Shown piece by piece: positions 8,347-15,944 of a DNA stretch of 17,833 nucleotides. The DNA comes from JAZFYD01 sp036443405 (GTDB lineage: Bacteria > Planctomycetota > PLA2): assembly GCA_036443405.1 (NCBI GenBank), contig JAZFYD010000119.1, forward strand, positions 1 through 17,833, read 5' to 3'. The notes beneath the pieces are model-generated. The model saw nothing but the letters and a program-made list of their open reading frames with translations. It ran no database searches and was not told the DNA's origin. Each line of letters starts with the position of its first letter. Positions within the stretch are counted from its first letter, which is position 1. The position numbers were made by a program, and so were the translations under genes.

Positions 8347-9798
8347 ATGGGACCCGTCTTTCATGTCGACACGCAATTTCTGCGCAACGCCCTGGGCGTG
8401 TTCGAGGATCTCAACGCATTCGAACAGGCTGCGCGCAGCAGCAAGCCGTTGGTGCGCGCAACCAACGTGTCCAAGCTGGTTGGCGCGCTCGACTTGTGCA
8501 ACCTGCTCGTTCTCGGCGAGCGGGTTGTGTTCGACACGAACGTCGGGGGTGGCCGTCAGCAGAGGATTCTCGACCAGATCGATCGAGTCGCGAACACCTT
8601 GCGAGATCCCGCGGTCGCCGACGAGTTCCGTGCCTCGTTTGGAGGCGTCGCGCCGTCGAACGACACCGTCTCCCGGGAGATCCAACTGAAGGCCGCGAGC
8701 GACTCGACGGCGTTTTTTCCGAGGCTCGCGCGATGCGCGACGAACGTCCTCGACCTCTTTCATCTTCCTCACAGCACGCCGACCGACCCCGGCGATAACC
8801 TCATCCGGTTCCTGGAATCGCGAAAACAGCCGCACGCGGACGAGATCGCGCAGATCGGCTCAAAGACAGAGATCACCGGACGCCGTTTCTACGCGGCGCT
8901 ACTCTCCAACGAAACCGCGTTTCGAGCGCTCTGCCACGCAAGAGAACGAGCGGAGCTGACGGATGACGTTCTCGCCGTTCTGTTCATGAACTTCAGGCTG
9001 CGCCTTGCGGAAGAACGGAGCCTGTCCAAGGAGAAAGTGTTCGTGGGGAGCGGTGCGCCGCCTTCGCTCGCGGACAACCTTGTCTACCTCCCGTCGATGG
9101 GCCGACGCGACTTCTGTCGAGAGTTCTCGAGGTTTGTGCGTTGGGGATCCGACCCCGAGACCCGCAACGGCCACGCGTTCGATCTCGGACTTCGCGAGTA
9201 CGTGCTCGAGGAGTGGGAGGATGTCGGCTGCCAGTTGCAGCTCTCCGAGCGGCGATCGATTCCGATGGTGGTCGCATCGGTTCTCGGTTCGCCCGGTTTA
9301 GCGCGGGATCGAAGGCCCGAAGTACTCCTCGAGCACTGCCTCCAGTGGCGAAAGGAACACCAAAAGCAGATCGCGGACATCCGCGCGGCTACACGCGAAT
9401 TCGAGTCATTCGATGACGAGGAACGTAGAGCGAAAGCCGCCGCGTTCGTGGCGGAAATGCTGAAATCGCCATCGACCGAGGCCGCGAGGAACCGCGCGCT
9501 CAGTGACCGCATGTCGGTGAGGGACGGTTGGCTCGGACTCGCTGTCCGCGTCACGCTGAAACCGATAGACACGATGAAGAGCCTGCTCATCAAGAAGACG
9601 GACGACCTACGCAAACACTTCGAAACCGTCGACTCCGAGGAGTACGCCGCCGCAACACATCTGTCGGAAGCCGCGCGACCGCTACTCCTGGGCGTTGGTT
9701 CGGACCTGCGTCAGCGCCTCATCGACGTCTTCGGCGGCACCGTCATCGACGCCCGCAATCCGATGTATGACCCGGACCGTTTTCCTGCGTCGGCGTGA
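8347..9798 (+). CDS. Uncharacterised soluble helical protein, first gene of cluster
   Basis: 483 residues from the ATG at 8347, chosen for its GGAGG ribosome site; the open frame reaches back to 8239 but without support. There is no signal peptide and no membrane span, so it should be cytoplasmic. It is mostly helical and charged, with a long Glu/Arg/Lys-rich helical stretch near 335-385. 'VVFDTNVGGG' at 61-70 looks superficially like the first acidic motif of PIN nucleases, but it is not near the N-terminus as usual and I cannot place the other acidic residues. 'PPSLADNLVYLPSMGRRDF' near 237 is the most distinctive block. I do not recognise a family. It leads a run of same-strand genes containing a lipoprotein and a receptor-like membrane protein, which suggests a cytoplasmic partner role (inference). 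Confidence 0.85.
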   Translation: MGPVFHVDTQFLRNALGVFEDLNAFEQAARSSKPLVRATNVSKLVGALDLCNLLVLGERVVFDTNVGGGRQQRILDQIDRVANTLRDPAVADEFRASFGGVAPSNDTVSREIQLKAASDSTAFFPRLARCATNVLDLFHLPHSTPTDPGDNLIRFLESRKQPHADEIAQIGSKTEITGRRFYAALLSNETAFRALCHARERAELTDDVLAVLFMNFRLRLAEERSLSKEKVFVGSGAPPSLADNLVYLPSMGRRDFCREFSRFVRWGSDPETRNGHAFDLGLREYVLEEWEDVGCQLQLSERRSIPMVVASVLGSPGLARDRRPEVLLEHCLQWRKEHQKQIADIRAATREFESFDDEERRAKAAAFVAEMLKSPSTEAARNRALSDRMSVRDGWLGLAVRVTLKPIDTMKSLLIKKTDDLRKHFETVDSEEYAAATHLSEAARPLLLGVGSDLRQRLIDVFGGTVIDARNPMYDPDRFPASA

Positions 9799-10053
9799 GT
9801 GGAGAAACCCTGCAGATCACGGTTGCGGATCAATCAGCCGCCTAGCTGGACCCGCGTGCCGGTTCGGGCACAAGTCGATGCGTCCACGCACTTTGTGGCG
9901 GCGGGCCTGCTGGCAACGACGCACCATCAGCCGCCGAGAATCCGACTGAGCGCGAACGTTCAGTTCTGCGCCGTTGCTTCAAACGTCCGAGTCCGCTAGC
10001 GTGGCACGTAAGGAAATTGATGCGCGAACACCGCGCGCGGAAAGGAGTCCGAG
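9799..10053. other. Gap of 255 bases inside the cluster; possible remnant of a small gene
   Basis: No complete gene is convincing. A GTG at 9795 overlaps the stop of the preceding gene and opens a 16-codon frame that closes at 9845. A second frame is open from 9799 to 9999 and includes 'FVAAGLLATTHHQPP'. Together these could be a decayed or frameshifted small gene, but composition alone could also explain them. AAAGGAG at 10041-10047 is the ribosome site of the next gene. Confidence 0.3.
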
Positions 10054-10323
10054 ATGGAACTGCCTGATCCCAACAAGTGGGAAGAGCCGTTTGCGATCAT
10101 TTACGTTGGCGCCGAGACCGACGCTTCCTACGACATGCTGTCGACCCTCAAACAAGGAGTATTCTTCGACCTGTACCGCGTCGACGACGTGTCCGGGATT
10201 CCCGGCGGACCCGCCCCCGCCGACACAAAGGCGGCGGTGTACAACCAACGCCTCTCACGCACACTGTTCCAAGCCAACGACCTGACCGCGAGGAATGTGC
10301 TGGGCGCGATCGGAGGCAACTAA
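10054..10323 (+). CDS. Uncharacterised 89-residue protein
   Basis: The ATG at 10054 has a strong AAAGGAG ribosome site (10041-10047) six bases upstream, which makes this small gene credible. The protein begins 'MELPDPNKWEEPFAIIYVG', has no signal peptide, membrane span or cysteine, and seems to mix a beta strand ('FAIIYVG'), a central Pro/Gly turn ('GIPGGPAPAD') and a C-terminal helix. No family is recognised. Its TAA shares its last base with the ATG of the lipoprotein gene, a tight coupling that suggests co-translation and a functional link with it. Confidence 0.78.
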   Translation: MELPDPNKWEEPFAIIYVGAETDASYDMLSTLKQGVFFDLYRVDDVSGIPGGPAPADTKAAVYNQRLSRTLFQANDLTARNVLGAIGGN

Positions 10324-11831
10324 TGAGAGCTGTGCAGGTTGCTCTTTTTGTGTTGTTGACCTTCGGGTGCAGTTCGACGAAGAACGGGACGTCTGACGAC
10401 ACGGACAAGAAAGACGGAACGAAAGAAGGAGCCACACCCGACTCGGCGGTTTTCCTCGAAGAGTACGTGGCGAACCGCAAAGAGCCGTATCGCATCTATC
10501 CGTCATCAACGACTGATGTCGACGAGTCGAGCAGACTGGAACTCGACGTAGCGCCGGTGGAACAGCCTACGGACCCGGCTGTTCTTGCCAGGATTCGACT
10601 CGTCACAAAAGTGTACGAAGGGCTTACGCGGGAGGCGGCGGCACTGCAAACCAACTTCGAGACGCTCAGCGCGGTGGATGCTCGCTCGCTGTCTGCGAGC
10701 CAAAGCAAGAAGCTCAAAGCTGACAAGGAGGCTCACAACGGCCGATTCCTAAAACTAGTTGAGACCATGGAGGAGCAGTACGCCACGCTCCCCGACAAAC
10801 GCGGTATCCGTGATCCGCAGACGGTGTTCCAGGGAGGGACACTGTGGGCCAACCTCACAGAGTGGATCAAGGAGGCGAACGAGCGGATCGACGCGGACAT
10901 TAAGCCCGAGAAGAAAGTGCTTGTCCGCGCGTTCCACTATTCCAAGTCAACGAACGTCCCGGTCCATGTCACCAACTACGACACGCTAGGGCGCGGGCAG
11001 CTTAGCTCCAACTCACGCAACAACCTCACTCGGGCACATCGAGAGGCTCTCGACGAACTCGATGGGAGTGCCAAAAAGTTCGTTGAGGAGGCCCAGAAGG
11101 CGGACGCCAAGCGAAAAGCGGCCGAGAAAAACGTGGCCGACGGATCTCCGACGGCGGCCGAGCGCTCCGCAAACCCCCAGATGGAACGCGACGCCAAAAC
11201 TATCAACGGCGGCGCCAAGGCCGCTGCCGACGCCCAGAACAACGTTAACGCAATTGCCGCAGGCTACAAAGCCCACGGAGCGGGCGCGCCGAAGGCGATG
11301 ATCGATCTCGGAAAGATCCCCAACCTCAAGATCAACGACAGGGTCCAAATCGAGGTGGTCGAGATCGATGAGGAGACCAACCTCAAAGACGACGGGATTG
11401 TGCGCCAACTCTTCGAGGTGCGCGCCCGGCAGTTTGGCTGGCGTCTTCACGGAAGTGCGGCAGTTGTCTTCGCACGCGCTGCGAGCGGGGCGCCAGGAAG
11501 GGCGCCAGGAAACGAGGCAAGCGCCAATCGCAAGGACTGGAAGCTGAACGCGGCCGCGCTCGCGATGGGCCACTACCGCTTCCGCGACCCCAACTGGCTG
11601 GGCCGAGTCCACAACACCCTGAACACGGGCATCGGTCTCCACCTCGCGTCACTCGACATGGAGGATGACGCCGTTGAGTTCGGTATGGGGTTTAGCGCGA
11701 GCGTGCTGGACGGCCTGCTCGTGGGCGGTTACGGCTGGAACTTGATGTCCGAGAGTGATCGCGAGTACTACTTTATCGGTCTCGATCTCTTTGCAATGCT
11801 CAACAGCGCGAAGAAGAAGCTCCCGGAATAG
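10323..11831 (+). CDS. Putative envelope lipoprotein with helical middle and beta-rich C-terminus
   Basis: 502 residues. The ATG at 10323 overlaps the previous stop by one base. The N-terminus is a short lipoprotein-type signal ending LLTFGC (Cys16; the Phe and Thr in the lipobox are unusual), followed by a Lys/Asp/Thr-rich tether to about residue 40. Residues 90-320 are largely helical, with an Ala/Lys/Glu-rich, probably coiled-coil, part near 235-315. Residues 335-370 are strand-like ('DRVQIEVVEIDEE'). Residues 410-490 show alternating hydrophobic strands with Gly and aromatics ('TGIGLHLASLDM', 'FGMGFSAS', 'GGYGWNL', 'YYFIGLDLF'), like outer-membrane or beta-sandwich sheets. No family is recognised. 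It probably sits on the periplasmic side, where it could contact the binding domain of the downstream receptor-like protein (inference). Confidence 0.82.
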   Translation: MRAVQVALFVLLTFGCSSTKNGTSDDTDKKDGTKEGATPDSAVFLEEYVANRKEPYRIYPSSTTDVDESSRLELDVAPVEQPTDPAVLARIRLVTKVYEGLTREAAALQTNFETLSAVDARSLSASQSKKLKADKEAHNGRFLKLVETMEEQYATLPDKRGIRDPQTVFQGGTLWANLTEWIKEANERIDADIKPEKKVLVRAFHYSKSTNVPVHVTNYDTLGRGQLSSNSRNNLTRAHREALDELDGSAKKFVEEAQKADAKRKAAEKNVADGSPTAAERSANPQMERDAKTINGGAKAAADAQNNVNAIAAGYKAHGAGAPKAMIDLGKIPNLKINDRVQIEVVEIDEETNLKDDGIVRQLFEVRARQFGWRLHGSAAVVFARAASGAPGRAPGNEASANRKDWKLNAAALAMGHYRFRDPNWLGRVHNTLNTGIGLHLASLDMEDDAVEFGMGFSASVLDGLLVGGYGWNLMSESDREYYFIGLDLFAMLNSAKKKLPE

Positions 11832-11848
11832 CGCAGCAATCGATTCAC

Positions 11849-11876
11849 ACCGCGCCCGTCGCACGGCGGGCGCGGT
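11849..11876. terminator. 10-bp perfect GC hairpin after the lipoprotein gene
   Basis: ACCGCGCCCG at 11849-11858 pairs fully with CGGGCGCGGT at 11867-11876 around an eight-base loop. It begins 18 bases after the lipoprotein stop and ends 33 bases before the next start. No T-run follows, so it may be an imperfect terminator, an attenuator or an mRNA-stabilising structure that sets the level of the last gene in the cluster. Confidence 0.5.
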
Positions 11877-11909
11877 CACGCGGGCCGGCGGGAAAGGACG
11901 GCACACCAT

Positions 11910-14150
11910 GTGTGCGTATCGAGTTCGCGCATCCACGCGCAGGCCGATGGGATTCCGTTGAGGAATTCCGTAGGCGCTCGCGGACGACCCATCGGGCGGC
12001 GATTGCGCCTCCAGGCAACGCTCGCAGGACTGCTCCTCTCCGTGTCGCCGGTCTTCGCCCAGTCGCCGAGTACCTCTACCGACGACACGATCTGGATCGC
12101 GGTTCTGTACCGGAAGACGCCCACCGGCGAGCGCCACCTGGAAGGCGTGACCGACGCCGTTGCGAAGCACCGCATGGGAACACGAATCAAGTTGCGAAAG
12201 GTCCCCTATCTGAACGAGCGAGAGGGCGACGCAATGCTCTCTGCGCTCGTGCGCGGGTCGCCGGCAGAGAAGAAGCTGCCTGTCCACCTTGTCCTCGGCC
12301 CGACGGACTCCGGTGTGTTCCTTCGGGGCAAGGCGGTGCAGAGTGAATTGGCTAAGTTCAAGGTCCCCGTGATCTCGTCCCTGGTAACGGCCAAGGAGGA
12401 AAACGGCAGGGAGGACTGGTTCCTTCGAACGAATGTGGATGTCGTGCGCCGCGCAGAGGCGATCTTCGATCACCTCAACAAGCGCTGGGTGACTTCGTTC
12501 ACCATCGTGTATGTCAATTCCGAGTTCGGCCGCCGAGCGGAGGAGGCGTTTCGGGAAAATCTGAGTGGATTTTCCGCAAGTCACTATGAGGCCTATCCGT
12601 TCGAGCCTGGCAGATTGCGCATTCAGATCCGGAACGTGCTTCGCCGGCGACCGGAGGCCGTGGGGTTTTTCGGCGCGCGCGAAGACATCGTGTCCTGCTA
12701 CGAAAGCCTGCTCGCGCAAAACGACTCCATCGTTCCGTACCGGCCGATCTTGTTCTCCGTTGTCGATCTCCGCAGCCTCCACGCCGACATCGACGGATTT
12801 CACTACGTCTCAGTGATCCAGCCACAGTCGGATTCTCCCGTCGATGCGACACAGCAGCCTGACAACGTTCATGGGCTGAGCTACGACACGACTTGGCTTG
12901 TCCTTGACGTGATCCGCACCCTGCCGCCCCTGTGGGACGCGGAGGCGTTTCGCACAAGCTTTCGGGCGAATGTCCTCGCGGGTCGGGGCGGAGCCCGCGG
13001 CGAGCGGACCGCGATGCGATTTTCGGGCGGTCACAATGCCGCCGAGGTCTTCGTGTACGAGATGTCGGGCGGTCGCGTGACGCACATCCCGGCGGTCGAG
13101 GTCGGAATCGGCGCCAAGGTGAGCCACAAGGTGGCCCTCGTGGGGCGTCGGTTCGGGCTCATGCCGCTCGTCTCCCTCGCCGTGATTCTTTTGATTGTGT
13201 TTGTCACCTCCCTGAACGACTTCCGAGTCTGGTATGGCGGACGGAGCCGTCGGTTCCTTCGCTCTCGGTACTTCTACGGAATCGTCGCCCTGCAGGGCGT
13301 GATGGCGGCCGTGCTTTTTGTCGTGACCTGCGAACTCGACTGGACGCGATACGACAGCATCCTTGCTGCAGGCGGAATCGCCCTGTCTCCTTCTCCGCTC
13401 CTACGCACAACGATTCTCCGCTGGGGCGACAAGGGGGTCGGATTTGCCCGGATGTACGACCAGCTTCTCGAGCATTGGACGCGTCGGTTCATCACCTCGC
13501 GATACACGATGACGAAGGTCAATACGGTTTTTGTCGCCTACTACAACTCCCTTGATGGGCTCAGGAGACGATTGGACGAAGTCCTCGACACGCTTCCCAC
13601 GACGGAAGTCACTACCGCGCTTCGGGCGAAGATCGACGCTGAAATCGTGGCTGCTGAGGGAAACTACGAGAAGCGCGAATTGTGCGCGCGTCAGCTTGTC
13701 CACCTTCGTTCCTGGGAAGAACTCAAAGAGATGGGGATCGTTCCCGACAAGGCCCCGGTGAATCCCAATGACCCGCGCTCGATGATCACGGCGGCGGTCA
13801 TGCACTGCCTCGACGATGACCTCGAGAAAGCCCTGGACCGCGACATCGAGTCAAAGCTCAAGCGATATCCCAAATCCAAAGCTCACCTCAAACGAAAGCT
13901 TGCCGACGCAGCCGACGCACCCCAGGACATCCTCTACGCCAAGTTCCAGTTTCTCGCGCTACGGTTCAACTACGACGTGGACAAGCTGAAGACGCTCAAA
14001 TTCCTGCCTGCGGACTACGGGAACGACGCGCCGAAAACGAAGCGAAAGCTCGGGCTGTGGCGGCGCCTGATGCTTTGGGTGGAAAAGAAGCGCAACACGC
14101 CCACGCGCCGGAAAAAGAAAAACAAGCGACCCCATCAGACGCCGTCATAG
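11910..14150 (+). CDS. Receptor-like protein: type I periplasmic-binding domain plus membrane spans
   Basis: 746 residues from the GTG at 11910; TTG 11958 is an alternative that gives a more normal signal peptide (hydrophobic core 'LAGLLLSVSPVFA' at 38-50 of the long form). GGAAAGGA at 11891-11898 serves the GTG. Residues about 58-400 look like a LivJ-type (branched-chain amino-acid) binding protein: 'IWIAVLYRKTPTGERHLEGV', 'LVLGPTDSGV' near 127, 'FTIVYVNSEFGRRAEEAF' near 197, 'GLSYDTTWLVLDVI' near 322. Spans follow at 416-434 and 455-474, with a weaker third near 482-500; the basic loop 436-452 fits a cytoplasmic side. The C-terminal 245 residues are helical, cytoplasmic and end in a Lys/Arg-rich tail of about 25 residues. 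No ABC permease or ATPase is nearby, so a ligand sensor is more likely than a transporter (inference). Confidence 0.85.
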   Translation: MCVSSSRIHAQADGIPLRNSVGARGRPIGRRLRLQATLAGLLLSVSPVFAQSPSTSTDDTIWIAVLYRKTPTGERHLEGVTDAVAKHRMGTRIKLRKVPYLNEREGDAMLSALVRGSPAEKKLPVHLVLGPTDSGVFLRGKAVQSELAKFKVPVISSLVTAKEENGREDWFLRTNVDVVRRAEAIFDHLNKRWVTSFTIVYVNSEFGRRAEEAFRENLSGFSASHYEAYPFEPGRLRIQIRNVLRRRPEAVGFFGAREDIVSCYESLLAQNDSIVPYRPILFSVVDLRSLHADIDGFHYVSVIQPQSDSPVDATQQPDNVHGLSYDTTWLVLDVIRTLPPLWDAEAFRTSFRANVLAGRGGARGERTAMRFSGGHNAAEVFVYEMSGGRVTHIPAVEVGIGAKVSHKVALVGRRFGLMPLVSLAVILLIVFVTSLNDFRVWYGGRSRRFLRSRYFYGIVALQGVMAAVLFVVTCELDWTRYDSILAAGGIALSPSPLLRTTILRWGDKGVGFARMYDQLLEHWTRRFITSRYTMTKVNTVFVAYYNSLDGLRRRLDEVLDTLPTTEVTTALRAKIDAEIVAAEGNYEKRELCARQLVHLRSWEELKEMGIVPDKAPVNPNDPRSMITAAVMHCLDDDLEKALDRDIESKLKRYPKSKAHLKRKLADAADAPQDILYAKFQFLALRFNYDVDKLKTLKFLPADYGNDAPKTKRKLGLWRRLMLWVEKKRNTPTRRKKKNKRPHQTPS

Positions 14151-14597
14151 TTCCGAGAACTGCGCGACGACGTCCCCAGCGGCGACGCGGCGACGCTAGA
14201 TCATGGTCGCGAGTCGCTCCGGCCGCTTCCGATGGTGCGGCGCGTGGCGAACGAAGGCCCACGTGATGCATCTTTGTTCGCGCACCACTTGATCGGGACT
14301 TCTTGACAAGCAGGCTTGAAGCCGCCCGAGGTAGCGCAACCGCCACAAACGAGGAGAAACAGAAGCGGCAGCACGCGCGACGGGTGGGTGTGGGTGCAAA
14401 CGTCGCGCGCCGTGGTCTCGATCTCGTCACGACTCTTGCGCGCGATCGGACAGCCGCACCCATCCTTGAGCGCATGGGCTTCCGAACGGTGTGCCCACTT
14501 CAGGTATACGCTTGCGAGCCGTGACCCGCTCGGCACGTGGGGCGGCCGATGGCATTGGCCGGTCGGTCCCAAGGCATGGTTGGCGGATGACGGCGCC
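14151..14597. other. Convergent intergenic region of 447 bases
   Basis: This region lies between the converging ends of the receptor-like gene and the hydrolase gene. It holds one low-confidence small lipoprotein frame on the minus strand (14201-14374). The minus-strand frame stays open upstream of it into the hydrolase gene. I see no clear terminator with a T-run and no RNA gene. Confidence 0.4.
14201..14374 (-). CDS. Possible small Cys-rich lipoprotein, 57 residues
   Basis: A GTG at 14374 opens directly into a hydrophobic stretch 'LPLLFLLVCGGC' followed by 'ATSGGFKPACQEVPIKWC', which looks like a short export signal with a lipidation Cys and two more cysteines. Against it: the lipobox is poor (Cys at -3), there is no ribosome site, and the C-terminal half is Arg/Ser-rich as in spurious frames. 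It lies about 220 bases downstream of the hydrolase gene on the same strand. It may be a small secreted protein or chance. Confidence 0.25.
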   Translation of the reverse strand: MLPLLFLLVCGGCATSGGFKPACQEVPIKWCANKDASRGPSFATRRTIGSGRSDSRP

Positions 14598-15695
14598 CTA
14601 TGGGCGTACGACCTTGTCGAGCCACGCGATGCTCGCCGTTGCGACCTCCGGCGCGACACCGTGCGCGCACTCGAACCACTTCACGGTCACGGCCACGCCT
14701 GCCTTGCGCATTCGTACCTCGACATCTTTCGTCCCCTGCGGCTGAACGACCGTGTCTTTGGTCCCGTGCAGGAGCAGCACGCCTACGCCACTCTTGGCCA
14801 ATGCCGCCAGCGACTCGTCCGTGATGATCTTTTCGGGGTAGTAGCCCGCGTACGCGCAGTACGCGGCGATCTTGTCCGGGTAGAGCGCGGCCACGCAGTT
14901 CGCGCCGGCGGCGCCCTGGCTGTGGCCCCAAATGAAGATGCGCCCAGGCGCGGTGCGGTAACGTTTGCGGGCGTCGGCGACGCACTGCATGACCCACGCC
15001 GCGTGTTGTGTCATCGCGATCGTGTTCATCTCTTCGACGGGGTCGGGCGGCCATACGGTCCAGCCGGCCCTGCCGGATCGCATGGTCACGCCGACATGCG
15101 GATGGAGCGCGCGCGGGACCACGAAGATGACGTCCGCACGTCCGAATCGATCCGCGTACATGCCATGGCGGAGTTCGGAGGAGCCGCTGCCGTGCAGGAT
15201 CACGCAGATCGGGTAAAGGCGTTTGGTCTTGTTGTAGTCGGGAGGCAACATCACGACATAGGTGCCGAGCGTGGTCGCCGTGAGGTCGTGTCGTTTGAAA
15301 CCCTGCGGCGCGGGTCCCTTGGGACCGGACTTGATCCTCTTCAGCGCGGCGATGAAGCGCGGCTCCGTGCGGATCGTCGCGAGGTCTCCGTCCTGCTTCG
15401 GGTGGTTGCGGTCGGACCATCCTGCGTCCACCGACGTCTCAAAGGCGTCGAGTGCGGAATTGCTCTCTCTTCGTAACGCGTGACAGCACGCGAGGTTGTA
15501 CCAAGCGTCGGCGTCGCTTGGGTCGGCGCGGAGCCAGCCTGTGTAGAGTTCGATCGCTTCCTTGAGCTTGCCGGCGCCGATGGCTTGGTCGGCGCGGGCG
15601 CGGAGGGAGGCTTCAAGTTTGCGCGGCGTGTAGGCCGGCTCTTGCGCGCGGGCGAGGACACCGAACAGAGCAACGAGGACGATCAGTCGAATCAT
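14598..15695 (-). CDS. Exported alpha/beta-hydrolase with TPR-like N-terminus
   Basis: 365 residues. ATG 15695 opens into a signal peptide (1-18, 'LIVLVALFGVLARAQ'). Residues 28-95 hold about two TPR-like helical pairs ('ADQAIGAGKLKEAIELYTGWL', 'DADAWYNLACCHALR'). The hydrolase domain is about 135-365: oxyanion 'HGSG' at 168-171, nucleophile Ser259 in 'GHSQGA', acid Asp314 in 'LLHGTKD', and His345 in 'CAHGV'. A full catalytic triad in the right order indicates an active esterase. The closest architecture I know is the PHB-depolymerase/feruloyl-esterase (LpqC-like) group of secreted esterases; the substrate is unknown. The TPR part may dock a partner. It follows two other minus-strand genes but 249 bases from the nearest, so it may have its own promoter. 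No clear ribosome site is seen. Confidence 0.9.
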   Translation of the reverse strand: MIRLIVLVALFGVLARAQEPAYTPRKLEASLRARADQAIGAGKLKEAIELYTGWLRADPSDADAWYNLACCHALRRESNSALDAFETSVDAGWSDRNHPKQDGDLATIRTEPRFIAALKRIKSGPKGPAPQGFKRHDLTATTLGTYVVMLPPDYNKTKRLYPICVILHGSGSSELRHGMYADRFGRADVIFVVPRALHPHVGVTMRSGRAGWTVWPPDPVEEMNTIAMTQHAAWVMQCVADARKRYRTAPGRIFIWGHSQGAAGANCVAALYPDKIAAYCAYAGYYPEKIITDESLAALAKSGVGVLLLHGTKDTVVQPQGTKDVEVRMRKAGVAVTVKWFECAHGVAPEVATASIAWLDKVVRP

Positions 15696-15841
15696 CGCGG
15701 GAGTTTAGCACCGACACTTTTCCGAACTAGCTCGGCCCCTCCAAGACGGCGCGTGTCGTGAGTGCCGCGGCGTTGGGGGATCGACGAAGGGCCAAGTCAC
15801 TTGTGCCGGGCGTGTTTGGGAGGTCCCTGTCGCTTCTAATC

Positions 15842-15862
15842 CGCCCGCAAGAAAGACGGGCG
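15842..15862. terminator. Weak 6-bp GC hairpin between hydrolase and TraB-like genes
   Basis: CGCCCG at 15842-15847 pairs with CGGGCG at 15857-15862 across a nine-base loop. It lies about 80 bases beyond the stop of the TraB-like gene on the minus strand. On that strand the loop, not the tail, is T-rich, so termination is only a possibility. Confidence 0.25.
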
Positions 15863-15944
15863 CCGGCGTACCAGAATCACAGAACCTCGGGAAGGCGAGC
15901 TGCGTTGTCTCCGTGTCGGACAGTCATCTGACTCCGCTGGGGCC

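Noticed and set aside
9974..10002. TTGCTT and TAGCGT separated by 17 bases, upstream of the 89-residue gene
   Set aside because: The spacing is right but each box matches the sigma-70 consensus at only three of six bases, which is expected by chance.
38..14150. ABC amino-acid transporter locus
   Set aside because: The two binding-protein-like domains suggested it, but no Walker-type ATPase or LivH/LivM-type permease is present and both domains are fused to other membrane segments.
14316..15476. Long plus-strand open frame of 386 codons antisense to the hydrolase
   Set aside because: It is the antisense shadow of a gene with an intact catalytic triad and signal peptide; its product is rich in Arg, Val and His without motifs and it has no ribosome site.
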